A DNA stretch of 64,000 nucleotides from Methylophilus sp. (GTDB taxonomy: Bacteria; Pseudomonadota; Gammaproteobacteria; Burkholderiales; Methylophilaceae). How positions within the stretch are numbered: position 1 is the first letter of the stretch; each line of letters begins with the position of its first letter. Shown here one piece after another: positions 1-8,551 of the stretch. Position numbers and translations under genes: made by a program. Below the pieces are notes generated by a model, which ran no database searches, was not told the origin of the DNA, and worked only from the letters and a program-made list of their open reading frames with translations. The stretch spans positions 1 to 64,000 of the forward strand of contig JAUYRP010000031.1 of NCBI GenBank assembly GCA_030696695.1, read 5' to 3'.

Positions 1-135
1 GACGTTCAGAGCGCAACGTACGATGAGCCAGATGCCGTACCAGTGCGAATTCATATACAAGTTGCAGAGCGCATCAGCTGGATGGAGCATGCGCACGAAT
101 TACCGAAGTACGATCGCTATCCACCGATTGAGTAG
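1..135 (+). CDS. 3' end of an unidentified gene (partial)
   Basis: Frame 1 is open from the first base to a TAG and encodes about 44 residues ending in HELPKYDRYPPIE. The start lies outside the window. I do not recognise the family from this tail. The peptide has ordinary composition and is followed by a long AT-rich gap, so it looks like a true gene end. Its neighbour is an inorganic-carbon-transport-like cassette, but nothing in the fragment itself links it to that function. Confidence 0.5.
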   Translation, partial: DVQSATYDEPDAVPVRIHIQVAERISWMEHAHELPKYDRYPPIE

Positions 136-443
136 ATGAGATGACGCCCAAATTGGCAGTCGAGCTGACCTGCAGGAAAGTCACACAGTCGGGTTACATC
201 AACGTTGAAAGACTGCTTTGTCCCCAAATATGAATAATCCTCAAAGCGGACTATTAATTTTTTCATGATTATCAGTTTTCATAACTTATGATTTACTCGT
301 ATTTTTTTCCAGTAATGTTGTATACGCATAAAAAATGCAATAAATAATAAGAATATATTTCAACTCTCCCTAATCAAAATTTATCACTTAGAATTTGCAT
401 AAATAAATATAATACATGTTGGATTGTTAATATATTAAGAACT
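136..443. other. AT-rich intergenic region upstream of the LysR-type gene
   Basis: About 308 bp without a convincing ORF. The distal part is strongly AT-rich (for example the stretch around 345-440), as expected for a promoter region of the following regulator. No clear terminator, RNA gene or repeat was recognised. A LysR-type regulator often binds its own upstream region, but I could not single out a convincing operator. Confidence 0.4.
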
Positions 444-1340
444 ATGTCTAGGCTAAATTATCATCATTTACATTATTTCTGGTATGTAGCAAAAATCGGC
501 AACCTTACTAAAGCAGCACAATTACTGCACGTTTCTCAATCAGCTTTGTCCGCGCAGATAAAACAATTAGAAGATAGTATCGAAAATCAGTTATTTAAAA
601 GACAAAATAGAAAACTAATTCTAACTGATGTAGGCAGTGTTACATTTTCTTACGCAGAATCAATTTTTAATCAAGGTGAGGAACTAGAGGCACTCTTAAA
701 AAAAGGAATTCAAAACGATTTTCAAGTGATTAGAATTGGGATGTTATCTACAATGTCTAGAAACTTTGTTGAAGAATTTGTGAATCCTTTGATGAATAAT
801 CCAAAGGTGAAACTGGTGATTGCCGCAAGAGGGCAAACTAATTTATTAAATCAGCTTTCCAACCATGAGTTCGATGTGGTGCTCACCAATATTGAAGTAA
901 GAGGAACAAATAAACAAATGTGGCAATGTCAGCTACTCACGCAGCAACCAGTCAGTATTATTGGCGCGCCTGGCAGGCAACTTTCTAAAAAAATCAATAA
1001 TGACTATCATTCAGTTGACTGGGTACTACCAGCATCGGGAAGTCCAATAAGGTCTGCATTTGATGGATTATGTGCACAATATCAATTTCAACCAAATATT
1101 GTGGGCGAAGCTGATGATATGGCGATGCTAAGGTTGCTGGCTAGAGATAGTAATGCACTTGCAGTTATGCCAGAAGTTGTTGTGAAAGATGAAATTTCAG
1201 CTGGAACACTTACTTCTTACATGACGCTGCCAAACATCAATGAGCACTTTTATGCTGTAACGGTCAAAAAACACTTACCCGACCAATTAGTTTCTGAATT
1301 AATCAGAAATTTCAACGCTAAAGAGTACATCAGCCATTAG
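444..1340 (+). CDS. LysR-family transcriptional regulator, NhaR-like
   Basis: A 298-residue LysR-type regulator. The N-terminal winged helix-turn-helix spans about residues 3-62 ([14 protein letters not shown], then [20 protein letters not shown]), and the rest is the periplasmic-binding-like effector domain. The NYHHLHYFW opening resembles NhaR, the sodium-responsive activator of Na+/H+ antiporter genes; I infer NhaR-like, not orthology. Its stop overlaps the stop of the convergent mgtC gene by four bases, and it lies beside an SbtA-type sodium/bicarbonate symporter operon, a plausible target. The gene is AT-rich relative to the housekeeping genes. Confidence 0.85.
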   Translation: MSRLNYHHLHYFWYVAKIGNLTKAAQLLHVSQSALSAQIKQLEDSIENQLFKRQNRKLILTDVGSVTFSYAESIFNQGEELEALLKKGIQNDFQVIRIGMLSTMSRNFVEEFVNPLMNNPKVKLVIAARGQTNLLNQLSNHEFDVVLTNIEVRGTNKQMWQCQLLTQQPVSIIGAPGRQLSKKINNDYHSVDWVLPASGSPIRSAFDGLCAQYQFQPNIVGEADDMAMLRLLARDSNALAVMPEVVVKDEISAGTLTSYMTLPNINEHFYAVTVKKHLPDQLVSELIRNFNAKEYISH

Positions 1341-1816
1341 TTATTTGGTTTATTAATAAATTTTGGTATTAAGGCCAAAATGCCTAGGGTTAATAGCGTA
1401 CTCAGAACGGCGGTTGTTTCAAACCCAATACCAACAGTAATTCCAATGGCTGCCGTTATCCATACTGTCGCTGCAGTCGTCAAACCTGTTTCATTCTCTT
1501 TTTGCTGACCAATCATAATTGCACCTGCACCTAAAAATCCAACCCCCGCAATAAGCCCTTGCAAAATTCTAGAAACATCCTCAGGTGATGCGCCTGCTTG
1601 TTGAGGAACTAAAATAAATAAAGCTGCGCCAAGAGCTACTAGCATGTGGGTCCTAAGCCCTGCAGACTTTCCTCTCAGCTCCCTTTCGTAGCCTATGAGC
1701 CCTCCTAAAAGTGAGGCTACCAGCAATCTCAATACCACTTTTGTAGCTTGTGTGACGTTTGGTATGTCTGAAAATTCAGATTGGATAGTTACCCAGATTT
1801 CATGCAAAATTTCCAT
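1337..1816 (-). CDS. MgtC/SapB family inner-membrane protein
   Basis: A 159-residue polytopic membrane protein with the MgtC/SapB N-terminal domain: the conserved [22 protein letters not shown] segment near residues 39-60 and a later [15 protein letters not shown] segment. It lacks the cytoplasmic ACT-like C-terminal domain of full-length Salmonella MgtC, so it is the short form. MgtC proteins are linked to low-magnesium survival and modulation of the F-type ATPase; the role here is inferred. It is the last gene of a four-gene minus-strand operon, starting 4 bp after the preceding ORF. Confidence 0.85.
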   Translation of the reverse strand: MEILHEIWVTIQSEFSDIPNVTQATKVVLRLLVASLLGGLIGYERELRGKSAGLRTHMLVALGAALFILVPQQAGASPEDVSRILQGLIAGVGFLGAGAIMIGQQKENETGLTTAATVWITAAIGITVGIGFETTAVLSTLLTLGILALIPKFINKPNN

Positions 1817-1820
1817 ATTT

Positions 1821-2159
1821 TCAACTCTCGTAACGCTTATCTTGAATAGGGCTCTTTGAGCATTTATATATTTCTGTTGGTATGATGATTTTTGCAGGGG
1901 GCTGTGAACAAACGTGAACTGTTTTCATTATGTTTGTCCTCTGCATGCCTAATTGAAGATGCATAGTTACGTAAGAGTCGTATTCATGTGCGTTGCGATG
2001 TAAATAAAATTGAGCTTTTTGAAGCGTGGCTTTTGTAAATGTTTGATTTGAAAAAACTCCGTTCTGATTAGTTATATAAACTGTAGGAATGCAAATAGCT
2101 AGCCATAATATTGCTACAAACTTTATATTTTGATTATTAAGTTTTTCAAAAAATTTCAT
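1821..2159 (-). CDS. Hypothetical protein with one N-terminal membrane segment
   Basis: A 112-residue protein that I do not recognise. Residues about 14-30 ([16 protein letters not shown]) form one hydrophobic segment, either an anchor or an uncleaved signal; the remainder is polar with two cysteines near the C-terminus. It sits 24 bp after the PII-like gene and 4 bp before mgtC on the same strand, so it is very probably co-transcribed. The tight spacing is the main support that it is real. Confidence 0.6.
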   Translation of the reverse strand: MKFFEKLNNQNIKFVAILWLAICIPTVYITNQNGVFSNQTFTKATLQKAQFYLHRNAHEYDSYVTMHLQLGMQRTNIMKTVHVCSQPPAKIIIPTEIYKCSKSPIQDKRYES

Positions 2160-2183
2160 TTTTTAGTCCTAGGGCGTGATGAA

Positions 2184-2477
2184 TTAATGTATGACCCATT
2201 GTGCATCTGATACTAAACACATGCCGCCATAACTTTTTAGAATAGGTCTTAGTGACTCAATTACGTTGCTAAGTCTATTTTCTGGGCAGGCAATTACAAA
2301 AGTAACATTCTCAAATTTTTCGCCAAATGCTAGTTCATCCCTAGCGCCGCGCTCTCCAGATCCCCCAACGTGCTTATATATCGTATAACTAGTGATGTTT
2401 ATTTTTTTTAAAGTGGAAATCACGTTAGATTTTTCAACAGCTTCAATCACAAGTTCTATTCTTTTAACGCTAAACAT
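2184..2477 (-). CDS. PII-like signalling protein, SbtB-type
   Basis: A 97-residue protein with the ferredoxin-like PII fold: a beta strand at the N-terminus (VKRIELVIEAVE), a helix, the glycine-rich YTIYKHVGGSGERG segment in the nucleotide-binding/T-loop region, and a central NVTFVIACPEN strand. SbtB proteins are atypical PII trimers that bind adenine nucleotides and bind and modulate the SbtA bicarbonate transporter. It lies 11 bp downstream of the sbtA-like gene in one operon, which strongly supports the assignment. It lacks the canonical GlnB uridylylation region. Confidence 0.8.
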   Translation of the reverse strand: MFSVKRIELVIEAVEKSNVISTLKKINITSYTIYKHVGGSGERGARDELAFGEKFENVTFVIACPENRLSNVIESLRPILKSYGGMCLVSDAQWVIH

Positions 2478-2488
2478 ATTGAGAAACC

Positions 2489-3466
2489 TTAATTTAAAAA
2501 GCGTGCAAAACCATAATAAAGTGGTATGCCTATTACAACGTTAAACGGAAATGTTACCCCTAGAGCAAGCGTTAAATAAATAGAAGGGTTTGCTTCAGGG
2601 ATGGCCATGCGCATCGCGGGGGGGACTGCAATATATGATGCACTGGCAGCCAATACACCAACTAGGGTTGCACCCCCAATACTAAAGCCCAATACATGAA
2701 CACCAATCAATACACCAGTAAACCCAGAAAATATGGGCATTAGCATGCCAAAACAAATCAAAAATTTGCCTGCCATCTTAAAATCATTAATTTTCTTACC
2801 AGCTTCCATGCCCATCGCAAGAAGAAAGATACATAACACGCCCATAAAAAGCTGATCAAAAAATGGCAATATTGATTTCAAGCTTTTCTCTGTTGATATA
2901 TCCCCAATCAACAGCCCGCCGATTAACAATAAGATACTTCCATTTGTAAATGCTTCTTTAATCAATTCATATTTATTGGATTCGATCACATTTGAATTGA
3001 GTGCATATTTTTTTCTAATTGTGGTTGCAAGCAAAAGACCCACTAGAATCGCTGGCGACTCCATAATGGCCAGCATAATAATCGGATGTTTTTCATAATC
3101 CACATGCAATACTTCTAGAAAGGCAACAGCGGACAAAAACGTTCCCGCGCTTACAGATCCATAGTGAGTAGCAATAGCCACAGCGTTCAAGCGATCCAAA
3201 TTGCCCAATTTAATGATCATTAAATAGGCAATAATTGGCAATGATAAACCCAGTAAAATCGCGGTAATGATTGATGGGATAGCTTCACTAATATTGATAT
3301 GCGATAGTTCAATACCACCATGAATACCAACGCTTATTAATAAATAAATAGTGATAGATTTTGTGAGTTCAGCAGGGAGTTTTAAATCAGAGCGAATAAT
3401 TTGTGCAATAAACCCAAGACCAAAGAACAAGATGGAGGGTGTAAGCAAGTTACTGAGATTTAGCAA
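2489..3466 (-). CDS. SbtA-type sodium-dependent bicarbonate transporter
   Basis: A roughly 325-residue polytopic membrane protein with about ten hydrophobic segments and the SbtA-family (DUF897) opening LSNLLTPSILFFGLGF. SbtA is a high-affinity Na+/HCO3- symporter first defined in cyanobacteria; homologues occur in many heterotrophs. Substrate here is inferred from family and from the adjacent PII-like partner. The ORF track opens at a TTG at 3490, but an internal TTG at 3466 is preceded by CAGG at good distance and fits the family N-terminus better, so I chose it. First gene of the sbtA-sbtB-hypothetical-mgtC operon. Confidence 0.8.
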   Translation of the reverse strand: MLNLSNLLTPSILFFGLGFIAQIIRSDLKLPAELTKSITIYLLISVGIHGGIELSHINISEAIPSIITAILLGLSLPIIAYLMIIKLGNLDRLNAVAIATHYGSVSAGTFLSAVAFLEVLHVDYEKHPIIMLAIMESPAILVGLLLATTIRKKYALNSNVIESNKYELIKEAFTNGSILLLIGGLLIGDISTEKSLKSILPFFDQLFMGVLCIFLLAMGMEAGKKINDFKMAGKFLICFGMLMPIFSGFTGVLIGVHVLGFSIGGATLVGVLAASASYIAVPPAMRMAIPEANPSIYLTLALGVTFPFNVVIGIPLYYGFARFLN

Positions 3467-4302
3467 TTGAAAATACCTGTTTGAGCACAATAAGCAGCAT
3501 TTTCTTTGATAATTAACAATCAGTAAAATATATATTTAATATAATAATGTTCATAAAAATAAAACGATATGCTTTTAAACTTACATTGAAGCCGATATCA
3601 AAAAAATTATAGATATGATCAATCCATATTTGGAAAATCCCGATAGCTACCAGACAAAGTTTGATATGAGTGGAGCAGCCGTCTCGCTTGAACGATGAAA
3701 TTGCCATCTTCAAAAACATAATTATTATTGGCTTAGTCATATGTAGTTCAGAAAATCGATAAGTTGATATAGTTTAAGTGGCATGAGGCCAAAACATCTG
3801 CAGAGCCCAACTCAATGATAGCTATTCAAGTAAATTAGTTTAATCGTTGAAAATAGACACGTAAGATTATTATGACCATCAATGTATTTTTAGATTGTGA
3901 ATTCATTAACTTTGATCAGCCAAAATTGATATCGATTGCTCTGGTTGCCGAAGATGGAAAACAAAGCATCTAAGACCTTTAATTTGATTTCTTTTCATGA
4001 TAGCTCCTAAAAAACTAATGTAAGAATGCATACATCGAAACCGTATTTAACGCGCATTCGTTCCAGCTCAACATAATGTGGATACTGAATGTTATGTAAG
4101 AAAACTCCTATACGGATTTAAGCAATATGAGAAAAGTTGTGGTTGAGATACATGCGTAAAAACGCAATATCCAAGCGGTTGAATCAATACAGAAGCGAAG
4201 ATGCGCTCTTGATTCGGCAATATGACAACCTGCCAAATGAGTCACTAAAGTCGTGCATAAAATGGGATAATCTCGTATTGTTTTTTAAATGCGCAATAAT
4301 CC
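3467..4302. other. Long AT-rich region with decayed coding remnants
   Basis: About 830 bp with no convincing intact gene. It must hold the promoter of the minus-strand transporter operon near its left edge. On the plus strand a 33-codon exonuclease-like ORF is visible at 3872-3973, and a 39-codon stretch open between stops at 3579-3698 (ADIKKIIDMINPYLENPDSY) has protein-like composition but no recognised homologue or start signal. The two 75-codon ORFs of the track in this stretch (3513-3740 minus and 4137-4364 plus) show no family resemblance. Confidence 0.4.
3872..3973 (+). pseudogene. Truncated 3'-5' exoribonuclease-like remnant
   Basis: A 33-codon plus-strand ORF too short for the ORF track reads INVFLDCEFINF followed by LISIALVAEDGK. 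This matches the Exo I motif region (DxEF) at the N-terminus of small DEDD exoribonucleases, which usually begin like MxIFLDTEFTG and continue LISIGLVAEDG. The reading frame stops immediately after this point, while the family runs to about 170-190 residues. I see no continuation in the other frames, so this is a truncated relic, not a single frameshift. Confidence 0.5.
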
Positions 4303-4686
4303 ATGCCAAACACCGCAAACGTGTTGTTTTTATCTGTATTCTTATTATCCCTCCCTGGTTGTAGTAGTCGGTTTGCCGAGCCGGAAGATGTGTCCAGCTT
4401 TTGTGAAAACGTTGCTTTGGGCTCTGATTTTTCAGCTGTATTGGCATCACTCACTAGTCAAGCGCTAGAAGTGCGTGAGCACACCCCGGCGCTTGATCAA
4501 GCGATTCTTGCTGGTTTCAATCACCCGGAAAGCATTCAAAGTGCACTGATTACTGCTGAAGGCTTGGAGCGCTTAAATGTAGATCCAGCGTGCATAATTT
4601 ACTTTTCTTCTATCTTGCAAAAAGGCGATGGCAAAATTGTGTACAAGCAATTTATTGGTGAAACTAATCAAGGCACTCGTTCATGA
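4303..4686 (+). CDS. Predicted lipoprotein of unknown function
   Basis: A 127-residue protein with a lipoprotein signal: a short hydrophobic stretch (VLFLSVFLLSLPGCSS) ending in the lipobox LPGC, with Cys20 the predicted lipidated residue. The mature part is helical with no recognised domain. The stop overlaps the start of the next gene (ATGA), so the two are translationally coupled, suggesting a role together with the CNNM/CorC membrane protein. The start is not backed by a strong Shine-Dalgarno sequence. Confidence 0.65.
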   Translation: MPNTANVLFLSVFLLSLPGCSSRFAEPEDVSSFCENVALGSDFSAVLASLTSQALEVREHTPALDQAILAGFNHPESIQSALITAEGLERLNVDPACIIYFSSILQKGDGKIVYKQFIGETNQGTRS

Positions 4687-6002
4687 GCGGTAACTTTTTG
4701 CTAGTTTTCATGGCATTTTTTCTAGTGTTGTTGAATGGTTTTTTTGTGGCTGCCGAATTTGGATTGGTTAAATTACGCAGCACTCGTGTGCGTGCCATCG
4801 CAAAAAATTTGGGCTGGCGTGGCGGAATACTGGTGAAAGTACACAGTAATCTAGATGCTTATTTATCAGCATGTCAATTGGGCATAACCTTAGCTTCGCT
4901 CGGGTTAGGTTGGGTGGGTGAGCCAGCGTTTGCAGCATTAATAGAACCCACTTTGGTGAACATTGGCGTCACTAATCAAAAGTTAATACATGGTATTTCA
5001 TTCGTCATCGCCTTTTTTACCATTTCATATTTACATATTGTTGTCGGTGAATTAGTACCTAAAACACTGGCTATCCGCATGTCTGAGCGTGTTGGTTTAT
5101 GGACATCTCCTGGATTGTTCACGTTTTACTGGGTGATGTTTCCTGTTATTTGGATACTTAATCAGAGCTCTAACTTTGTCATCAATGCGTTGAAGTTACA
5201 GTCTAAAGACGGGCATGATGCGCATTATTCACCAGAAGAGCTAAAAATCATTTTGCGTAGCTCACGCCCTAATGCTGACTTTAGTGCAACGGAGTGGAAA
5301 GTATTAGCACAAGCAATTGATTTCAGAGAGTTGGTAGTGTCCGATTTAATGCATCCATTCCAAGAAGCAACGGTATTGCTTGAAGACGATACATTTAAAA
5401 ACAACATGCAACGCATTGCACAACATCGTTACAGCCGCTACCCATTGGTTTCTGATGCCGGCATTGTGGTTGGGATTGTGCACATTAAGGATCTCTTTAT
5501 TGCTATCAGTAAAGATGCAGAATTTAGTGATATTCGTAGCATTATTAGACCAGTCAATTTTGTCACGCCAGATACCCCAGCTACTGAGCTATTTCGTCAA
5601 CTACAGCAAGGGGCGCCGCATTTGACGCTAGTGGCTTATGAAGGTAATCCACCCATCGGTTTTATCACACTGGATAATTTGCTATCTGCTTTGGTTGGTG
5701 ACATACGAGATGAGTTTAGACAGTCGCAAAGTGAGTGGACTAAGCTGGATGATGGCTCGTTATTGGGTAAAGGTACGTTACCAATTAATACGCTGGAACG
5801 TACATTGGGCATTGATATCGTGTCTGAAGAAGCGGACACAGTGGCAGGCTTAATATTGTGGAAATTAACCGAACTGCCAAAAGAAGGGCAACGTATACAT
5901 TTTGACCAATTTGATGTGGTCGTGAAAAAAATGAGCGGACCGAAGATTCTTCTAGTCCGCGTTTACCCTAAAAATCAGCACCAACACGCCGCTGAGCATT
6001 AA
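4683..6002 (+). CDS. CNNM/CBS/CorC-domain membrane protein (hemolysin C-like family)
   Basis: A 439-residue protein with the standard three-part layout: an N-terminal DUF21/CNNM membrane domain (about residues 1-190, several hydrophobic segments, VVGELVPKTLAIR motif), a pair of CBS domains (about 210-335, DLMHPFQEATVLL and RYSRYPLV), and a C-terminal CorC_HlyC domain (about 345-430). Such proteins (YfjD/YtfL/PaeA group) are linked to magnesium, cobalt or polyamine export; the exact substrate cannot be read from sequence. Translationally coupled to the upstream lipoprotein. Confidence 0.85.
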   Translation: MSGNFLLVFMAFFLVLLNGFFVAAEFGLVKLRSTRVRAIAKNLGWRGGILVKVHSNLDAYLSACQLGITLASLGLGWVGEPAFAALIEPTLVNIGVTNQKLIHGISFVIAFFTISYLHIVVGELVPKTLAIRMSERVGLWTSPGLFTFYWVMFPVIWILNQSSNFVINALKLQSKDGHDAHYSPEELKIILRSSRPNADFSATEWKVLAQAIDFRELVVSDLMHPFQEATVLLEDDTFKNNMQRIAQHRYSRYPLVSDAGIVVGIVHIKDLFIAISKDAEFSDIRSIIRPVNFVTPDTPATELFRQLQQGAPHLTLVAYEGNPPIGFITLDNLLSALVGDIRDEFRQSQSEWTKLDDGSLLGKGTLPINTLERTLGIDIVSEEADTVAGLILWKLTELPKEGQRIHFDQFDVVVKKMSGPKILLVRVYPKNQHQHAAEH

Positions 6003-6006
6003 TCAC

Positions 6007-6183
6007 TTACTTTTTGCGCGGGTCATCCTTGGGGTTGGTGTATGTGATATCACAAGGCCCGGTAGCAATTAATTCGACAACAGTCTCTTCATCCCTTGTC
6101 CACACATAGTGTGTATGCCCAGTAGGCAGTACGATGATTCGATGGAGGCTAAAAAACTGTGAAAGTGCATGGTGGGAAACACT
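6007..6183 (-). pseudogene. C-terminal fragment of a cupin-domain protein
   Basis: On the minus strand a frame open between two stops encodes RIIVLPTGHTHYVWTRDEETVVELIATGP and ends NPKDDPRKK, which resembles the last 45 or so residues of small single-cupin proteins that end in WGITYVNPADDPRK. No start codon lies in frame; the open frame begins at a stop just downstream of the intact cupin gene. It is therefore a 5'-truncated remnant. It sits in the convergent gap between the CorC-type gene and the second cupin. Confidence 0.55.
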
Positions 6184-6191
6184 TTAATTCG

Positions 6192-6635
6192 TCATTGTTT
6201 TTCTCTCTCTGATAGTTTCTGTCCGACCGTGCCTGCGTAGAACACCACTAGTCTTACAGGCACCGCGCCAACATTTTTACCGTTATGTAGCACATTCACC
6301 ACTTCAGCAAGCGCATCCCCAGATTTCAGCCGCTTAGTGTCGCCATTTTTTAGCTGAACCTCCAGCTCACCTTCTATTATCATGCCAAAGGAGGGTACGG
6401 CATGTGAGTGCCATCCTGTCTCGGCTCCGGGTGCAATCTCCACCAACATGCCTGTCACCTCTGGCTTACCCGTTGGATACTCAATGGGCTTTCCATCCCA
6501 GCTGGTTTGTGTTTTTAATACGGTGACCACTTGCACTGCATTCGATTCATCTAACGCGAATGCGTATGGCATGCTGAATAACACCATCAATGAAGCTAAC
6601 GCGCTAACAAAATAGGGGCTGGGTAATAGATTCAT
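6192..6635 (-). CDS. Exported cupin-domain protein
   Basis: A 147-residue protein with an N-terminal signal peptide (about residues 1-27, ending PYAFA-LDE) and a single cupin_2 barrel. Cupin motif 1 is GWHSHAVPSFGMIIEGELEV, giving two histidines as likely metal ligands, and motif 2 lies near residues 105-125. The enzyme or binding role cannot be named from sequence; periplasmic location is predicted. A truncated relic of another cupin protein lies directly downstream. Confidence 0.75.
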   Translation of the reverse strand: MNLLPSPYFVSALASLMVLFSMPYAFALDESNAVQVVTVLKTQTSWDGKPIEYPTGKPEVTGMLVEIAPGAETGWHSHAVPSFGMIIEGELEVQLKNGDTKRLKSGDALAEVVNVLHNGKNVGAVPVRLVVFYAGTVGQKLSEREKQ

Positions 6636-6787
6636 GGCGTAAAGTCTCTCTGTATCAATGGTTGTATGGTTGCGTGATTGGATTGTAATGCAATCTAGAA
6701 ACGATAACGAAACTTAGCATCAGCAAGTGAGATGGGTGCCGTATTTGATGCGTTGGCGGGCATCCATCATCATTCAACAACACAAAA

Positions 6788-6815
6788 AAAAGACACACCG
6801 AGCGGTGTGTCTTTT
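6788..6815 (-). terminator. Bidirectional-looking intrinsic terminator downstream of ftsX
   Basis: A near-perfect inverted repeat AAAAGACACACCG / CGGTGTGTCTTTT with a minimal loop, flanked by an A-run on the left and T-run on the right, so it could terminate transcription in both directions. It lies about 95 bp after the ftsX stop codon in the ftsYEX direction. Confidence 0.8.
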
Positions 6816-6909
6816 AAGTAGCTGCGCTAAGTTTTAGTTAGTGTATTGATGCGCAGCAAGAATGTAACAAGCCATCCATTGCGCAACAATCCCCCCTTTA
6901 GGAGTGCTT

Positions 6910-7809
6910 TTATTGCGATGTCGACCGCAGTGTGATTGCCCAATAAGAAGCTAGCCATCCAATTAACACGGAAATAGCAATCATATATAGATAGGTAGGC
7001 AATGCATGAAATTGCAACGTAAAGTCAGAGGCATACTCAAGTGCAATTTTCACCACAGACTCATTGAACATATACAGTACAAACCAAAGCAGGATGCAAG
7101 CGATGATGCCCCCACCTATGCCATACAAGGTGCCGAGATATAGAAATGGGCGGCGAATAAAACTTTTGGTTGCACCAAACAGTTCACTGACTTCAATTTC
7201 ATCTTTGTGTGTCAGAATTTGCATGCGTATGGTGTTGCTAATCACGGCAATCAACGCAAAGCCCAGTAAGCAACCAAAAATCCAAACGGCTTTTTTGCCG
7301 ATATTCAGCAAGCTGTTTAGTCGGTTTACCCAGCCGCTATCGACAACCACTTCTGCCACCCCCTCTAATTGTTCGAGATTCGATTTAAGTGACTTGAGTG
7401 CACTTTTATCAATGGATGCGGGTTTGATGAAAAACGCATGCGGTAACGGGTTACCTTCAAGTGAGGCAATGAGCTCTGGATTATCCGTGGTCTCAATCAG
7501 TTGTTTTAATGCCGTGTCTTTTGAGACAAAGGTAAACGCTTCAATATCAGATTGATTGCCTAGCTTGGTTTTGATTGCATCAATCGTCGTCTGACTAGCA
7601 TTTTGTTGCAAGAAGACGCTCATTTTGGCCTCTTTTTTGACATCTATGATTAAAGCGTTTGCGTTTTGCAACATCACATAGATGAGGCTGGGGATAGCAA
7701 GGGTGACGCCAATCACCGTCATGATGAGTATCGTACTGAGTAATTGCTGACGCAGGCGATGCAGCACAACTGATGCTGCTTGAATATGTTGATTAAGCCA
7801 TTTGTGCAT
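6910..7809 (-). CDS. ftsX: Cell division protein FtsX
   Basis: A 299-residue FtsX-type ABC-transporter-like permease: a short cytoplasmic N-terminus, a membrane segment at about residues 25-45, a periplasmic domain, then three further membrane segments making the FtsX/MacB C-terminal module. With FtsE it forms the complex that links the divisome to activation of periplasmic amidases. Start overlaps the ftsE end by 17 bp, giving the conserved ftsY-ftsE-ftsX order. Confidence 0.95.
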   Translation of the reverse strand: MHKWLNQHIQAASVVLHRLRQQLLSTILIMTVIGVTLAIPSLIYVMLQNANALIIDVKKEAKMSVFLQQNASQTTIDAIKTKLGNQSDIEAFTFVSKDTALKQLIETTDNPELIASLEGNPLPHAFFIKPASIDKSALKSLKSNLEQLEGVAEVVVDSGWVNRLNSLLNIGKKAVWIFGCLLGFALIAVISNTIRMQILTHKDEIEVSELFGATKSFIRRPFLYLGTLYGIGGGIIACILLWFVLYMFNESVVKIALEYASDFTLQFHALPTYLYMIAISVLIGWLASYWAITLRSTSQ

Positions 7810-8473
7810 GATGCATATGCGCGCTTAAGCGGCCCTTGTCTAAATGGAGCGTTTGATAACTTGTCTCTTGTAGCACGTTGGCGGTATCGTGCATGGCAAT
7901 AATTACGGTCACGCCCACCTGATTAAACGCTTGAAACAATTGCATGATATCTGCAGCATAAGTGGTATCGAGGTTACCAGTAGGCTCATCTGCTATTAGA
8001 ATCGCTGGACGGCTGACCACTGCGCGTGCAATGGCAAGGCGCTGTTGCTCACCACCAGACAGCGTAATTGGCATCGCCCTTTCTTTGTGTAACAAGCCTA
8101 CTTTATCTAGCGCCGCACGTATGCGTTTGGATGCTTCATCACCGGTAATGCCATTAATACTGAGAGGCAACGCGACATTGTGGAAACAGTTTCTGTCGTA
8201 AAGCAATTTGTGATCTTGGAAAATCAAACCAAACTTGCGACGCAAATAGGGCAGTGCAGCGTTGTTGATTTTACTCACGTTTTGATTATTGATGAGCACA
8301 GTACCTTGGGTTGGACGCTCAATCGCTGCAATCAGCTTAAGTAAGGTGCTTTTGCCCGCCCCAGAATGGCCAGTGACAAACACCATGTCACCTTCATTTA
8401 TCGTAAAGCTGACTTGTTGCAGAATATCTCCGCTACTGGGATAGCGTTTTGTGACTTGATCAAACACAATCAT
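7793..8473 (-). CDS. ftsE: Cell division ATP-binding protein FtsE
   Basis: A 226-residue ABC ATPase. Walker A is [12 protein letters not shown] (about residues 35-46), the signature is [14 protein letters not shown], Walker B is [13 protein letters not shown], and the switch histidine lies in VIIAMHD. It powers the FtsEX complex at the division septum. It overlaps ftsX and follows ftsY with a 78 bp gap on the same strand. Confidence 0.96.
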   Translation of the reverse strand: MIVFDQVTKRYPSSGDILQQVSFTINEGDMVFVTGHSGAGKSTLLKLIAAIERPTQGTVLINNQNVSKINNAALPYLRRKFGLIFQDHKLLYDRNCFHNVALPLSINGITGDEASKRIRAALDKVGLLHKERAMPITLSGGEQQRLAIARAVVSRPAILIADEPTGNLDTTYAADIMQLFQAFNQVGVTVIIAMHDTANVLQETSYQTLHLDKGRLSAHMHHAQMA

Positions 8474-8551
8474 ATCGGTGTGTGCTCATAAGTTAGCATG
8501 AACTGCATTATAACCAACAACACAGTGTGACGAAGCACATTGGTCAATGGA

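Noticed and set aside
3513-3740. 75-codon minus-strand ORF in the gap after the transporter operon
   Set aside because: No recognisable domain, Cys/Ile-rich composition as expected from random AT-rich DNA, and a more protein-like frame exists on the opposite strand.
4137-4364. 75-codon plus-strand ORF upstream of the lipoprotein
   Set aside because: Overlaps the lipoprotein gene in another frame, starts with TTG without ribosome-binding site, no family resemblance.
4184-4454. Two minus-strand ORFs (88 and 69 codons) opposite the lipoprotein gene
   Set aside because: Shadows of the plus-strand lipoprotein; no motif or start signal.
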